Below, in pieces: positions 1 through 9,048 of a DNA stretch of 64,000 bases. Both the position numbers and the translations under genes were made by a program. This DNA is from Psychromonas sp030397575 (GTDB taxonomy: Bacteria; Pseudomonadota; Gammaproteobacteria; Enterobacterales; Psychromonadaceae). The DNA lies in NCBI RefSeq assembly GCF_046250175.1, contig NZ_CP176468.1. One strand, written 5' to 3'. Positions within the stretch are counted from its first letter, which is position 1. Every line of letters starts with the position of its first letter. The notes under the pieces are model-generated. The model worked only from the letters and a program-made list of their open reading frames with translations, was not told the DNA's origin and did not search any database.

Positions 1-1607
1 ACAAAGCCGACCCTGTTGGTTTCCAAGCTGAACAATATCCTTCTCATGCTTCGATTGTGGTTGATCATGAACAGTATCAATGGAATGACCAAGCGTGGAG
101 AGAATCACAAGTAGGTGACAAACGTTATGCGCCGATGAGTATTTACGAAGTTCACCTTGGCTCATGGAAACGCAAGCGTGAGAATGGTGAGGAGCGCATG
201 TTAACTTATCGAGAGTTAGCAGAAGAGCTACTACCTTATTTATTAGGGATGGGGTATACACACCTAGAAGTAATGCCTATCTCTGAATTTCCTTTTGATG
301 GCTCTTGGGGTTATCAGCCTGTTGGCTTATTTGCGGCAACCAGTCGTTTTGGTGATGCCGATGACCTCAAATACTTTATTGATCAATGTCACCAAGTGGG
401 TTTAGGCATTATTATTGATTGGGTACCGGCACATTTTCCTGCAGACCCACATGGATTGGCACGCTTTGATGGCACCCCTCTTTATGAATATGAAGATCCT
501 CGCCGCGGTTGGCATCCAGATTGGAACTCTTATATCTATGACTTTGGACGTGATAATGTTCGCCAATTCTTAGTAGCAAGTGCATTGATATGGTTAGATA
601 AGTTCCACGTGGATGGCTTACGAGTGGATGCAGTTGCTTCAATGTTGTATTGGGATTACTCACGTGAAGAGGGTGAATGGGTACCTAACGTTGATGGTGG
701 TAATCATAACTATGAAGCAATTAGTCTGTTGAAATGGTTTAACGAAGAAGTTTACAGCCAATTCCCAAATGCCATGACCATTGCTGAAGAGTCGACTGCT
801 TTTGCTGGGGTATCTAAACCAACTTTTGAAGGCGGTTTAGGATTTGGCTTTAAGTGGAACATGGGATGGATGCATGACTCATTAAATTATATGTCACAGG
901 ATCCTATGTACCGTAAGTACCATCATAATGAGATGACGTTTGCCATGGCATATCATTATAATGAACATTTTATTTTGCCTTTATCACACGACGAAGTGGT
1001 ACATGGTAAAAAAAGTTTATTGGATAAAATGCCCGGTGATGAATGGCAAACTGCCGCTAATTTACGTGCTTATATGGGGTACATGTACGGACATCCGGGT
1101 AAAAAATTAAACTTTATGGGTGCTGAATTTGCACAAAGCCGTGAATGGAACCATGACCATAGTTTGGATTGGGATATTCTAGAGTTTGAAAAACATAAAG
1201 GACAACAACAACTTATATCGGATCTCAATTACTTTTATAAAACCAACCCAGCGATGTATGAATCTGATTATCAACCGCAAGGTTTTGAATGGTTAGATCA
1301 CAGTGATGATCACAACAGTATTATTTCGTTTGTTCGCTATAATCTAGACAAAAGCCAATATGTGATTTGTGTCTCTAACTTCACACCAGTACCTCGTCAA
1401 ATGTATCGTATTGCAGTGGATGAGGTAGGTCATTACGAAGTAGTGATTAATACAGACAGTCAATATTATTGGGGCAGTAACTACCAAATGGGTGAACAAA
1501 TGGGTGTGTTCATTAGTGAAGCACATCCATGGCAAGGAAAAAAACATTCGATAGTAGTTAATTTACCACCATTATCAACGGTGTATTTAAAACGCAAAGG
1601 TGCCTAA
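1..1607 (+). CDS. glgB: 1,4-alpha-glucan branching enzyme GlgB (5' end cut by window)
   Basis: GH13 enzyme that transfers alpha-1,4 chain segments to make alpha-1,6 branches in glycogen, in the cytosol. The reading frame is open from base 3, so the gene starts before the window; about 534 residues are visible against roughly 730 in E. coli, so the N-terminal CBM48 region is mostly missing. The visible part opens with the end of that module (PSHASIVVD), then SIYEVHLGSW, the catalytic barrel motif FDGSWGYQPVG, the nucleophile segment GLRVDAVASMLYWDYS (bases 610-660), the acid EEST (near 785) and SHDEVVHGKKS (near 988). Stop TAA directly abuts the glgX ATG, so the two are co-transcribed and probably translationally coupled. 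Confidence 0.97.
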   Translation, partial: KADPVGFQAEQYPSHASIVVDHEQYQWNDQAWRESQVGDKRYAPMSIYEVHLGSWKRKRENGEERMLTYRELAEELLPYLLGMGYTHLEVMPISEFPFDGSWGYQPVGLFAATSRFGDADDLKYFIDQCHQVGLGIIIDWVPAHFPADPHGLARFDGTPLYEYEDPRRGWHPDWNSYIYDFGRDNVRQFLVASALIWLDKFHVDGLRVDAVASMLYWDYSREEGEWVPNVDGGNHNYEAISLLKWFNEEVYSQFPNAMTIAEESTAFAGVSKPTFEGGLGFGFKWNMGWMHDSLNYMSQDPMYRKYHHNEMTFAMAYHYNEHFILPLSHDEVVHGKKSLLDKMPGDEWQTAANLRAYMGYMYGHPGKKLNFMGAEFAQSREWNHDHSLDWDILEFEKHKGQQQLISDLNYFYKTNPAMYESDYQPQGFEWLDHSDDHNSIISFVRYNLDKSQYVICVSNFTPVPRQMYRIAVDEVGHYEVVINTDSQYYWGSNYQMGEQMGVFISEAHPWQGKKHSIVVNLPPLSTVYLKRKGA

Positions 1608-3710
1608 ATGTCTAAACATGAGATTGAAATAGAGATAGCCAATCAGCATCATAAACAATCACTGTTTACTGCCACTAAAGGCAACTGTTTTCCCTTAGGT
1701 GCAACCTTAGATGAACAAGGATGTAACTTTGTCGTGCATAGTCATGGTGGAAGCTCCGTTGAGTTATGTCTATTTGATAAGTATGAGAAACAAATTGATA
1801 GCTACACGTTAAATTCATCACATGCACACTTATGGCATATCCATTTAGCGGGGATTAAAGCCGGCCAAGCTTATGGTTATCGTGTTGATGGTGAGTTTAA
1901 GCCTGCCAATGGGTTATTTTTTAATAAAAATAACCTGCTTATAGACCCTTATGCAAAAGCCTTAAGCAAAGTACAGCATAGCTTTGTACAAGCGCAAAGT
2001 GACCTAGATGATAACTTTGTTGCAAAGTCGGTGGTGGTGGATGACCATTTTGATTGGCAAGATACTGAAAAGCCGAATATACCAGATCAAGAACGCATTT
2101 TATATGAGTTACATGTTAAAGGTTTTACGCAAACAAACTCAGCTATTCCGCTAGCGATGCGTGGTAAGTACCTTGGTTTATCTCATATTGAAAGTATTAA
2201 ACACTACCAGTCTCTAGGCGTTACCAGTTTGCAAATTATGCCGGTTTTCAGTTTTATGAGTGAACCGCGCCTAAGTGATCTCGGTTTAACAAATTATTGG
2301 GGCTATAACCCAATCAACTTCTTCTCTCCAGAGTCTCGTTATAGCCAATATGATGCTGTTACGGAATTTAAAACTATGGTTAAAGAGTTACACGCTGCAA
2401 ACATTGAAGTTATTTTAGATGTTGTATTTAACCATACTGCGGAATCGGGTACAGATGGCTTGGTGTTGAGTTTAAAAGGCTTTGATAACCGTAAATATTA
2501 TTGTTTTGAGAGTAATAAACAGAGGGTTGATTTCCAACGCTATAGCAATCATTCTGGGTGCGGAAACACAGTTAATATCGATTATACCTGGTCCTTAAAA
2601 ATGACCCTAGATGCGCTTCGTTACTGGGTAACTGAAATGCAAGTGGATGGTTTTAGGTTTGATTTAGCAGTAACTCTAGCGCGCGAAGCAACTGGGTTTA
2701 CTGAGCGTAGTGCTTTTTTTAAAGCCTTAATGCAAGATCCTGTGTTAAGCCAAGTTACATTGATTGCTGAGCCTTGGGATATCGGCCCAGGAGGTTATCG
2801 TTTAGGTGCTTTCCCAGAGCAATGGAAAGAGTGTAATGATAGGTACCGAGATACTATTCGTTCATTTTGGCGTGGTGATACGGGCAAAGTTTCAGAAGTT
2901 GCGACACGACTATTAGGCTCACATGACTTCTTCCCGAGTAAGTTTAGAACCAATACAACTAGTGTGAATTATATTTGTTACCACGATGGTTTTACCTTGG
3001 ATGATTTGGTGTCTTTTCAAGAACGTCATAATCAAGCAAATGGTGAAAATAACCGTGATGGTCATGGACATAATTTATCAGCAAATTATGGTTGTGAAGG
3101 GCCGACAGAAGATCAACGTATTAATCGTCTGAGACAACAACAAAAGCGTAATATGATTGCTACTTTGTTTTTATCACAGGGAACACCCCATTTTTTATCC
3201 GGTGATGAAATGGGCAACCACCAATCTGGTAACAACAATGCATACTGTCAAGACAATCAAATTAGTTGGATCAATTGGGAACGATCTGAAAATGATCAGT
3301 TGTTGCATACCTTCACCACTAATATGATTGCGTTACGTGCTAAATCACGCTTGTTTGGTGATTTAAACTTAAATGACAGCGATCCAGAATGTGACATTGT
3401 GACTTGGTATCATCCGGATGGTTATTTAATGGAAGAGGTCGATTGGCATGCCTCAAACTCGCAAGCCATTGCATTATCTTTAAGAGAAGCAAAAGCTGAT
3501 GGAGAACATTGGTATTTAATATTGAATGCTTCTAGTTATCAAATTGCCTGTGAATTACCTGATTTAGCTGATAATAAGGTCTGGTGTAAAATGCTAGATA
3601 CGAGTTGCGCAGATGGTGCATTGGTAGACAATAACTCACAGGAAACATCTATTCATGCCAAAGCGCACTCGACAATATTGTTTGAAGCACAAAGCCGCAA
3701 TAAAAAGTGA
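1608..3710 (+). CDS. glgX: Glycogen debranching enzyme GlgX (isoamylase type)
   Basis: GH13 debranching enzyme that hydrolyses alpha-1,6 links of phosphorylase-limited glycogen. 700 aa, somewhat longer than E. coli GlgX (657 aa), mainly through an N-terminal extension of about 20 residues before the CBM48 domain (GNCFPLGATLDEQGCNFVVHS). Barrel motifs are in order: DVVFNHTAES (about residue 270), nucleophile segment GFRFDLAVTL (about 350), acid IAEPWD (about 385), CYHDGFTLDD (about 460). The start codon follows the glgB stop with no gap; the ribosome site (AAAGG) lies inside glgB. With glgB this is the downstream end of a glycogen operon whose other genes would lie left of the window. Confidence 0.96.
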   Translation: MSKHEIEIEIANQHHKQSLFTATKGNCFPLGATLDEQGCNFVVHSHGGSSVELCLFDKYEKQIDSYTLNSSHAHLWHIHLAGIKAGQAYGYRVDGEFKPANGLFFNKNNLLIDPYAKALSKVQHSFVQAQSDLDDNFVAKSVVVDDHFDWQDTEKPNIPDQERILYELHVKGFTQTNSAIPLAMRGKYLGLSHIESIKHYQSLGVTSLQIMPVFSFMSEPRLSDLGLTNYWGYNPINFFSPESRYSQYDAVTEFKTMVKELHAANIEVILDVVFNHTAESGTDGLVLSLKGFDNRKYYCFESNKQRVDFQRYSNHSGCGNTVNIDYTWSLKMTLDALRYWVTEMQVDGFRFDLAVTLAREATGFTERSAFFKALMQDPVLSQVTLIAEPWDIGPGGYRLGAFPEQWKECNDRYRDTIRSFWRGDTGKVSEVATRLLGSHDFFPSKFRTNTTSVNYICYHDGFTLDDLVSFQERHNQANGENNRDGHGHNLSANYGCEGPTEDQRINRLRQQQKRNMIATLFLSQGTPHFLSGDEMGNHQSGNNNAYCQDNQISWINWERSENDQLLHTFTTNMIALRAKSRLFGDLNLNDSDPECDIVTWYHPDGYLMEEVDWHASNSQAIALSLREAKADGEHWYLILNASSYQIACELPDLADNKVWCKMLDTSCADGALVDNNSQETSIHAKAHSTILFEAQSRNKK

Positions 3711-3834
3711 GTAAGCGCACTTTTATAGAGGAGCAACCCCTAAAATTGCTTTCTCTTTAAAAACAGCACTAGATAATTTTAAACAAATAAATATACTCAT
3801 CGCATTGAATCTAAAGTAGTACAAGGTAAATACC

Positions 3835-4119
3835 GTGACCAATATTAATGAGTATGCAAAAAATATCACCCCTGAACTCTATCAAAAACTCAGTACTGCA
3901 GTGGAAACCGGAAAGTGGCTAGATGGTGCGCCTTTAAGTGAAGAGCAAAAAGCGCATTCATTGCAACTAGTGATGGCTTATCAGAAACACTTTAATATCG
4001 ATCCAGACCATTTTACTATTGCACAAAATGGTGAGATCTATATGCAATCGAAAAAAGAGTTAAAGAAACAGTTTGCTCAAACTGATGAGAATGATGATCT
4101 TCATCTACTTAACTTATAA
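3835..4119 (+). CDS. yeaC: DUF1315 family protein (YeaC-like)
   Basis: Small cytosolic protein, 94 aa, matching the E. coli YeaC/DUF1315 pattern: ITPELYQKLSTAVETGKW, then LSEEQKAHSLQLVMAYQ and a C-terminal IAQNGEIYMQSKKELKKQF. Function is not established for the family. The start is GTG at 3835, preceded by AAGG about nine bases upstream; the ATG at 3848 is in another frame, so GTG is the only good choice. It lies 124 bases after glgX and 356 bases before gmhA and is probably a separate transcription unit. Confidence 0.85.
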   Translation: MTNINEYAKNITPELYQKLSTAVETGKWLDGAPLSEEQKAHSLQLVMAYQKHFNIDPDHFTIAQNGEIYMQSKKELKKQFAQTDENDDLHLLNL

Positions 4120-4475
4120 ATAGTCATGCAGTTCACTATCTGATTAAATTCACATGTTATTATGCAATGTTAGATTGCCATGATTGAATTCTACTGGATG
4201 TTACTAAACCCTTTTATGACGAACCTTATGAAATATCGTCAGTCTATTATGATAAAATAGACTTATGTAAAAATGCTTTAAGCGGCTTTTGTTAAGCAGT
4301 AAAAACCAAAGGCATCACTGATTTTCATTGACAATATTGGTATTAATTTTGGTATAAGCCAATATTTATCATTTTCTCATTAAACTGTATTTAGGCTAGT
4401 TGTTTAATGAGTTTCTCTAGCGATAAACAAACTGGTGAGTGGTTTATCAGTTTTTAATTCAATTAAGTGAGTATT
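4120..4475. other. Intergenic region yeaC-gmhA with several hairpins
   Basis: No gene seen. It contains an 8-bp inverted repeat AGTCTATT/AATAGACT (4241-4248, 4256-4263), another AATATTGG/CCAATATT pair around 4334-4367, and just before gmhA two mutually exclusive hairpins described separately. The gmhA promoter must lie here; no clear -35/-10 pair was identified. Confidence 0.5.
4422..4456 (+). promoter_or_regulatory. Two overlapping alternative hairpins upstream of gmhA
   Basis: GATAAAC (4422-4428) pairs with GTTTATC (4442-4448), and AAACTG (4429-4434) pairs with CAGTTT (4448-4453), which is followed by a short T-run. The two cannot form together, an arrangement like a small attenuator, ending about 20 bases before the gmhA ATG. 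Function is speculative; the stems are only 6-7 bp. Confidence 0.3.
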
Positions 4476-5051
4476 ATGAATTTATCATTAATCAAAGATG
4501 AGCTCCAAGAAGCACAAACTGTGTTATCTGCCTTCCTATCAGACCAAAACAACTTACAACATATTGAAGATGCTGCGACATTGTTAGCTGATTCCTTTAA
4601 AAACGAAGGTAAAGTATTAGCTTGTGGTAACGGTGGCTCGCATTGTGATGCGATGCATTTTGCTGAAGAGTTAACAGGACGTTATCGTGAACATCGTCCT
4701 TCATACCCAGCGATTGCTATTTCAGATCCAAGTCATATCTCATGTGTAGGTAACGATTATGGTTATGACCAAATTTTTGCGCGTTATTTAGAAGGCGTGG
4801 GCCGTCGTGGCGATGTGCTGTTTTGCTTGTCGACTAGTGGTAATTCAGAAAACATTTTAAAAGCAATTGCAGTTGCCAAAGAAAAGGGCATTAAGGTAAT
4901 TGCTTTGACGGGTAAAGATGGTGGTAAAATGGCTGGTCTTGCTGATGTTGAAGTCCGAGTACCACATTTTGGATTTGCTGACCGTATTCAAGAAGTACAT
5001 ATTAAGATCATTCATATCCTGATCTATTTAATTGAAAAAAAGATGGTTTAG
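4476..5051 (+). CDS. gmhA: Sedoheptulose-7-phosphate isomerase GmhA
   Basis: First enzyme of ADP-heptose synthesis for the LPS inner core: converts sedoheptulose 7-phosphate to D-glycero-heptose 7-phosphate. SIS-domain protein of 191 aa (E. coli 192) with the near-invariant block ACGNGGSHCDAMHFAEELTG, then SHISCVGNDYG, STSGNSENILKA and the C-terminal ADRIQEVHIKIIHILI. A GTG at 4467 is in frame, but ATG 4476 aligns with E. coli (MNLSLIKDELQEA against MYQDLIRNELNEA) and has AAGTGAG upstream, so it was chosen. It is followed 11 bases later by yafJ, the same order as in E. coli, so the pair is an operon. Confidence 0.95.
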   Translation: MNLSLIKDELQEAQTVLSAFLSDQNNLQHIEDAATLLADSFKNEGKVLACGNGGSHCDAMHFAEELTGRYREHRPSYPAIAISDPSHISCVGNDYGYDQIFARYLEGVGRRGDVLFCLSTSGNSENILKAIAVAKEKGIKVIALTGKDGGKMAGLADVEVRVPHFGFADRIQEVHIKIIHILIYLIEKKMV

Positions 5052-5062
5052 GTTACTAAAGA

Positions 5063-5830
5063 ATGTGTGAATTATTAGGCATGAGTGCCAATGTCCCAAC
5101 GGATATCTGTTTCAGTTTTAGTGGTTTAATAAGACGTGGTGGCGCAACTGGCCCTCATAAAGATGGCTGGGGAATTACTTTTTATGAAGGTAAAGGTTGT
5201 CGAAGCTTTAAAGATCCTCAACCAAGTTGTGATTCAAAAATTGCCGAATTAGTGAAGCAATATCCAATAAAAAGTAAATCGGTGATCAGTCATATTAGAC
5301 AGGCTAACCGAGGCGGAGTGAGTTTAGAGAATACGCATCCGTTTATTCGTGAATTATGGGGACGTAATTGGACCTATGCACACAATGGTCAACTCAGTGG
5401 TTATGAAAGTCTAGCGATGGGGTATGCCAATCCAATTGGCCAAACCGATAGTGAGCGTGCTTTCTGTTGGATTATTGATAAATTACATAAAGAATATCAA
5501 CAGCAACCTGAAGATATGCTGAGCATGTTTAAAAAAGTAGCAGAGTATGCCGACCAGTTAAAAGCGTTAGGTGTATTTAATATGTTATTAACAGACGGCG
5601 AATATGTCATGTGTTATTGCACTAATAACTTACATTGGATCACACGCCGTGCACCCTTTGGTAAAGCACAGTTAATTGACGAAGATATGACCGTGGACTT
5701 TCAAGAAGAAACCTCCGATAGTGATGTGGTGACTGTGATTGCTACTCGTCCATTAACCAAAGACGAAGCATGGACAAAAATGCAAGAAGGTGAGTTTTGT
5801 GTTTTTCATTTTGGTGAACGGGTATTGTAA
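5063..5830 (+). CDS. yafJ: Class II glutamine amidotransferase-like protein YafJ
   Basis: Ntn-hydrolase-fold protein, 255 aa, resembling the glutaminase half of class II amidotransferases but without a partner synthetase domain; its substrate is not established. The sequence begins MCELLGMSA, so Cys2 would be the N-terminal nucleophile after Met removal. Other family landmarks are GPHKDGWGITFYEG, SHIRQANRGGVSLENTHPF, YAHNGQL and IGQTDSERAFCWI. It follows gmhA by 11 bases, as in E. coli where lpcA(gmhA) and yafJ are adjacent. Confidence 0.92.
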   Translation: MCELLGMSANVPTDICFSFSGLIRRGGATGPHKDGWGITFYEGKGCRSFKDPQPSCDSKIAELVKQYPIKSKSVISHIRQANRGGVSLENTHPFIRELWGRNWTYAHNGQLSGYESLAMGYANPIGQTDSERAFCWIIDKLHKEYQQQPEDMLSMFKKVAEYADQLKALGVFNMLLTDGEYVMCYCTNNLHWITRRAPFGKAQLIDEDMTVDFQEETSDSDVVTVIATRPLTKDEAWTKMQEGEFCVFHFGERVL

Positions 5831-5937
5831 ATATTAACTCATTGAATATTAAGCATTAGTTTTCTCAAGGTTTATTGATGCTTAATCATTTTCTTCAGAA
5901 GATAGGCCGTTTAATTAAATAACCGGCGGTGCCCTAA

Positions 5938-6760
5938 ATGGCTGATTTATTAAAAGATGTCTACAACCAAGCTTACCTCGAACGTTCGGCGCTGCAAGTC
6001 ACATTAAGTTATCCTGAATTTGCTAGCGACGCTTTTATTGCTGCTGTATTTGAACTGAGTGGCCAACAAAAGCGTAAAGAGCACGCCATCACCATATTGC
6101 ATAACAGTGACGTACTTTTATTCAGTTAGATTACATATAACCCCTGTCAATTATTGAAAATATTGCACCACACTTTACAAGCTAGCGAAGCATGTTTATT
6201 CCTGTTTATATTGATATACACGGTTTACATGATTTAACTACCGCTTCAACTTCACTGGCTTATATTACTCAATTTTTGAGTGCAGAGTGTGCGATTAAAC
6301 CCTTCATTGAACGTTATCCTGATAAAATGCATGTTATTTGTTAGCGTGGACAAATAACTCTAATGATCATACTAGGCGATTAGTCTCCGAAGGTGGACGT
6401 CCTCGCTTACCTTGGGCTATGGTTTGCTAGATTTAAAAAAAGATCCACGTTATTTATGCCCATTTTAGAAAATTTTAAGCAGGAACCTAGTGAATTTGTG
6501 AGGTGAGGAGCGTTAAATAACGTCAATGAAATGCAAAAGAGCATACACAATATGTGCCTGGTATTTGTAAAAGGTGGTTAGACGAAGATGGCTCAGTGAA
6601 TACTGTGCGATTGGTAAAGCAAGCTTGTCGTAGTTTATTAAAACAAGCGGTGCCCAGCGCATTATCATTATTTTTTTTACCACCCAACGATATTACAGTG
6701 GTTGGCTTTGTGGCAGATGAGAAAGTTAAGCTTGGTGAATTGTTACAATTTTATTGTTGA
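5938..6760 (+). pseudogene. Decayed DNA alkylation repair protein (HEAT-repeat family)
   Basis: No intact protein can be read, but the three frames together give most of one. 5938-6129 encodes an N-terminus starting MADLLKDVYNQAYLER; 6192-6344 (another frame) reads AYITQFLSAECAIKPFIERYP; 6368-6430 (third frame) reads HTRRLVSEGGRPRLPWAM; about 6427-6500 reads LKKDPRYLCP and, after a shift, LENFKQEPSEFV; 6554-6760 gives GICKRWLDED, LVKQACRSLLKQAVPSALSLF and the C-terminus. This order matches the HEAT-like DNA alkylation repair family, whose RRLxSEGxRPRLPWA and ACRxLLK segments are characteristic. At least four frame changes plus stops show it is a pseudogene. Confidence 0.85.
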
Positions 6761-7213
6761 ATACAGCATAAAAATTCACAAGTATTGCACAAACTACGCA
6801 TAGAGTTCGCGATTGACTCCATGAAAAAAATGGTCAAAAAGCACACAAAATATTTCAGCTATCAGAGTCATTGATAAAAAAGACAATAAAATGATTATTA
6901 AATCATTTAGCTTTAAAAGTATCTCTACAATGCAGTATTACTGCGGTCTACACTGTTTAGCTATTTTAATTAATGGGGTTTAAATGAATAAAATCGACTT
7001 CATACTGCATAACTAACATTTCCTTATTGCTATCTACTTATGGTATAGATAGCGCCGTTTTTAGCTTCACCTCTTTTTTCGCGATGAATATTTTGCATAT
7101 TTCCAGATGTTAATAAAGGATTAAACGGCTTCGCCGCATGGCCATGATGGCTTAATTATCTGCGCAACATATCAAGATTAAGAGATCATTTTTATGGAAT
7201 ACAAGGAATTATT
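6761..7213. other. Intergenic region upstream of the symporter
   Basis: No coding frame seen. An 8-bp hairpin GCTATCTA/TAGATAGC (7029-7036, 7046-7053) is followed by GCCG and five T, so it could be a terminator ending a short transcript that begins upstream, but no partner gene was recognised. The rest, including the symporter promoter, is unassigned. Confidence 0.45.
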
Positions 7214-8530
7214 ATGACAGCAATTAAGCAAAAAATGTCATTAACCAAGAAAGTTTTAATCGGCATGGGAATTGGTATCCTAACTGGATTTTTAATTCGC
7301 TCTGTTCTAGCTGATGTGGATTTTGTACAAGATTACATCGTTAACGGTTTATTTTATGTAGGTGGTAAAATCTTTATCGCTACATTAAAAATGTTAGTGG
7401 TGCCACTGATCTTCATCTCATTAGTCTGTGGTACAAGCAGTTTAAAAGATATGTCTACATTAGGACGTTTAGGCGGTAAAACGCTTGCCTTTTACATGGC
7501 GACGACAGCGATTGCTATAACACTTGCTATCTTCATGGCAAATATATTCGAACCAGGTGTGGGTGTTGATCTAGCACAAGCAACAACCTATGCAACTAAA
7601 GATGCACCTTCATTAGGTGATGTTATTATTAACATGTTCCCAACGAACCCAATTAACGCAATGGCTGCAGGTAATACTCTACAAATTATAGTTTTTGCTA
7701 TTTTATTTGGTATTGCTATTAGTGCATCAGGGAGCGCTGGGCAGCGTATTTCAGCGATATTTTTTGATCTTAATACTGTGATCATGAAGCTAGTGGTTAT
7801 GTTAATGAAGATTGCACCCTACGGTGTATTCTTCTTAATGGCGAAACTATTTAGTGAAATTGGTTTGGACGCGATCTTTAATTTAATTAACTATTTCTTA
7901 GTGATTACTGCTGCGCTTGTTATACATGCTGTGGTTACCTATAGTGCCTTCTTTAAGGCATTCACTGGTTTAAGCCCAATTATCTTTTTCAAAAAAATGG
8001 AAACAGCAATCAGCTTCGCATTCTCAACTTCATCATCTAATGCCACTATTCCTGCTACCTTAGAAACAACCACTAAACGTCTTGGTGTTAATAATAAAGT
8101 CGCTTCATTCACTGTACCACTAGGTGCAACTATCAATATGGATGGCACGGCTATTATGCAAGGAGTTGCGACAGTATTTATTGCACAAGCATTTAATATT
8201 GACCTAACCTTATCTGATTACGTCGCTGTAATTTTAACAGCAACTTTAGCGTCTATCGGTACGGCCGGTGTTCCTGGTGTTGGTATCATCATGTTAGCGA
8301 TGGTATTGAATCAAGTAGGTCTTCCAGTTGAAGGGATTGCGATGCTACTTGGTGTTGATAGATTAGTTGATATGATTCGTACTGCCGTTAATATTACTGG
8401 TGACAGTGTGGTGACTTGTATCGTTGCTAAGTCTGAAGGTGAGATGGACGTTAATGTATTCAATGACCCAAATGCGGGTAATAAAGAAGAGTCTGATGAA
8501 CTTGTTTCAGGTAAAAATATAAACGCTTAA
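7214..8530 (+). CDS. Dicarboxylate/amino acid:cation symporter (SLC1/DAACS family)
   Basis: Inner-membrane secondary transporter of 438 aa that takes up glutamate, aspartate or C4-dicarboxylates with Na+ or H+. Family marks are clear: N-terminal helices with LKMLVVPLIFISLVCGTSSL, the serine-rich hairpin FSTSSSNATIPATLE, NMDGTAIMQGVATVFIAQ in TM7, the second hairpin GTAGVPGVGIIMLAMVL, and the substrate helix DRLVDMIRTAVNITGDS. The Asp and Asn/Arg of this last helix bind the substrate amino or carboxyl group. Sequence alone does not separate glutamate/aspartate from dicarboxylate specificity. Preceded by AAGGA six bases before ATG and followed by a terminator; monocistronic. Confidence 0.93.
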   Translation: MTAIKQKMSLTKKVLIGMGIGILTGFLIRSVLADVDFVQDYIVNGLFYVGGKIFIATLKMLVVPLIFISLVCGTSSLKDMSTLGRLGGKTLAFYMATTAIAITLAIFMANIFEPGVGVDLAQATTYATKDAPSLGDVIINMFPTNPINAMAAGNTLQIIVFAILFGIAISASGSAGQRISAIFFDLNTVIMKLVVMLMKIAPYGVFFLMAKLFSEIGLDAIFNLINYFLVITAALVIHAVVTYSAFFKAFTGLSPIIFFKKMETAISFAFSTSSSNATIPATLETTTKRLGVNNKVASFTVPLGATINMDGTAIMQGVATVFIAQAFNIDLTLSDYVAVILTATLASIGTAGVPGVGIIMLAMVLNQVGLPVEGIAMLLGVDRLVDMIRTAVNITGDSVVTCIVAKSEGEMDVNVFNDPNAGNKEESDELVSGKNINA

Positions 8531-8555
8531 TCCGTTTTTGATTTAGTCAGTTGAT

Positions 8556-8583
8556 AAGCCCAGTTTATAACTGGGCTTTTTAT
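8556..8583 (+). terminator. Rho-independent terminator after symporter
   Basis: Stem AAGCCCAG/CTGGGCTT with a 7-base loop, followed by a T-rich tail (TTTATT). It sits 26 bases after the symporter stop and just before the convergent cueR end. Confidence 0.85.
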
Positions 8584-8589
8584 TACTTG

Positions 8590-8976
8590 TTAACTAAAGG
8601 CATCAATAATACTGCAATTGGCTTGTTCATTACCTGGGCATTGTTGAGTTATCTTTTTCAACTGATTAACAATCGCTTGTTGCTGTTTAATACGTAGTTC
8701 TATTTCTTGAATTTTTTGTAACGCAATGGTTTTCACATCGGCACTATTTCGGTGTTCATCTTCTGATAATAATAAAAGTGCTTTACATTCTTTAAGGTTA
8801 AAACCTGCTTGTTTAGTTTTATGAATGAAATGTAACTGTTGTATTATCTGCTCTGGATAAAATCGGTAGTCGTTTTCCTCGCGAGGAGGGGAAGAGATTA
8901 AACCGATAGATTCATAATGCCGAATTGATTTAACAGATAACCCGGTTTCTTTTGCTGCTTGGCTAATCGATAACAT
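8590..8976 (-). CDS. cueR: Copper-responsive MerR-family regulator CueR
   Basis: Cytosolic Cu(I) sensor that activates copper-efflux promoters by untwisting a 19-bp spacer. N-terminal winged HTH (SISQAAKETGLSVKSIRHYESIGLI), long dimerisation helix, then the metal loop C-P-G-N-E-Q-A-N-C near the C-terminus, the Cys-x7-Cys spacing that defines CueR. Two ATGs lie six bases apart (8982 and 8976); AGGA is only two bases from the first but eight from the second, so 8976 is preferred (128 aa). It is downstream of copA on the same strand, 72 bases away, so it may be co-transcribed with its own target. Confidence 0.93.
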   Translation of the reverse strand: MLSISQAAKETGLSVKSIRHYESIGLISSPPREENDYRFYPEQIIQQLHFIHKTKQAGFNLKECKALLLLSEDEHRNSADVKTIALQKIQEIELRIKQQQAIVNQLKKITQQCPGNEQANCSIIDAFS

Positions 8977-9001
8977 AATCATTTTCCTATGCTGTTTTTA
9001 A

Positions 9002-9024
9002 CCATGTGTATTAGTAACACATGG
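9002..9024. repeat. Perfect inverted repeat between copA and cueR
   Basis: CCATGTGT (9002-9009), 7-base loop, ACACATGG (9017-9024). No T-run follows, so it is not a standard terminator; it may temper read-through from copA into cueR or be an mRNA processing stem. Confidence 0.5.
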
Positions 9025-9048
9025 ATAATTCGCTCTGTCTTTAGTAGG

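Noticed and set aside
7029..7058. Riboswitch or sRNA before the symporter
   Set aside because: Only a small hairpin with a T-run is visible; no known aptamer core was recognised, so no RNA gene is called.
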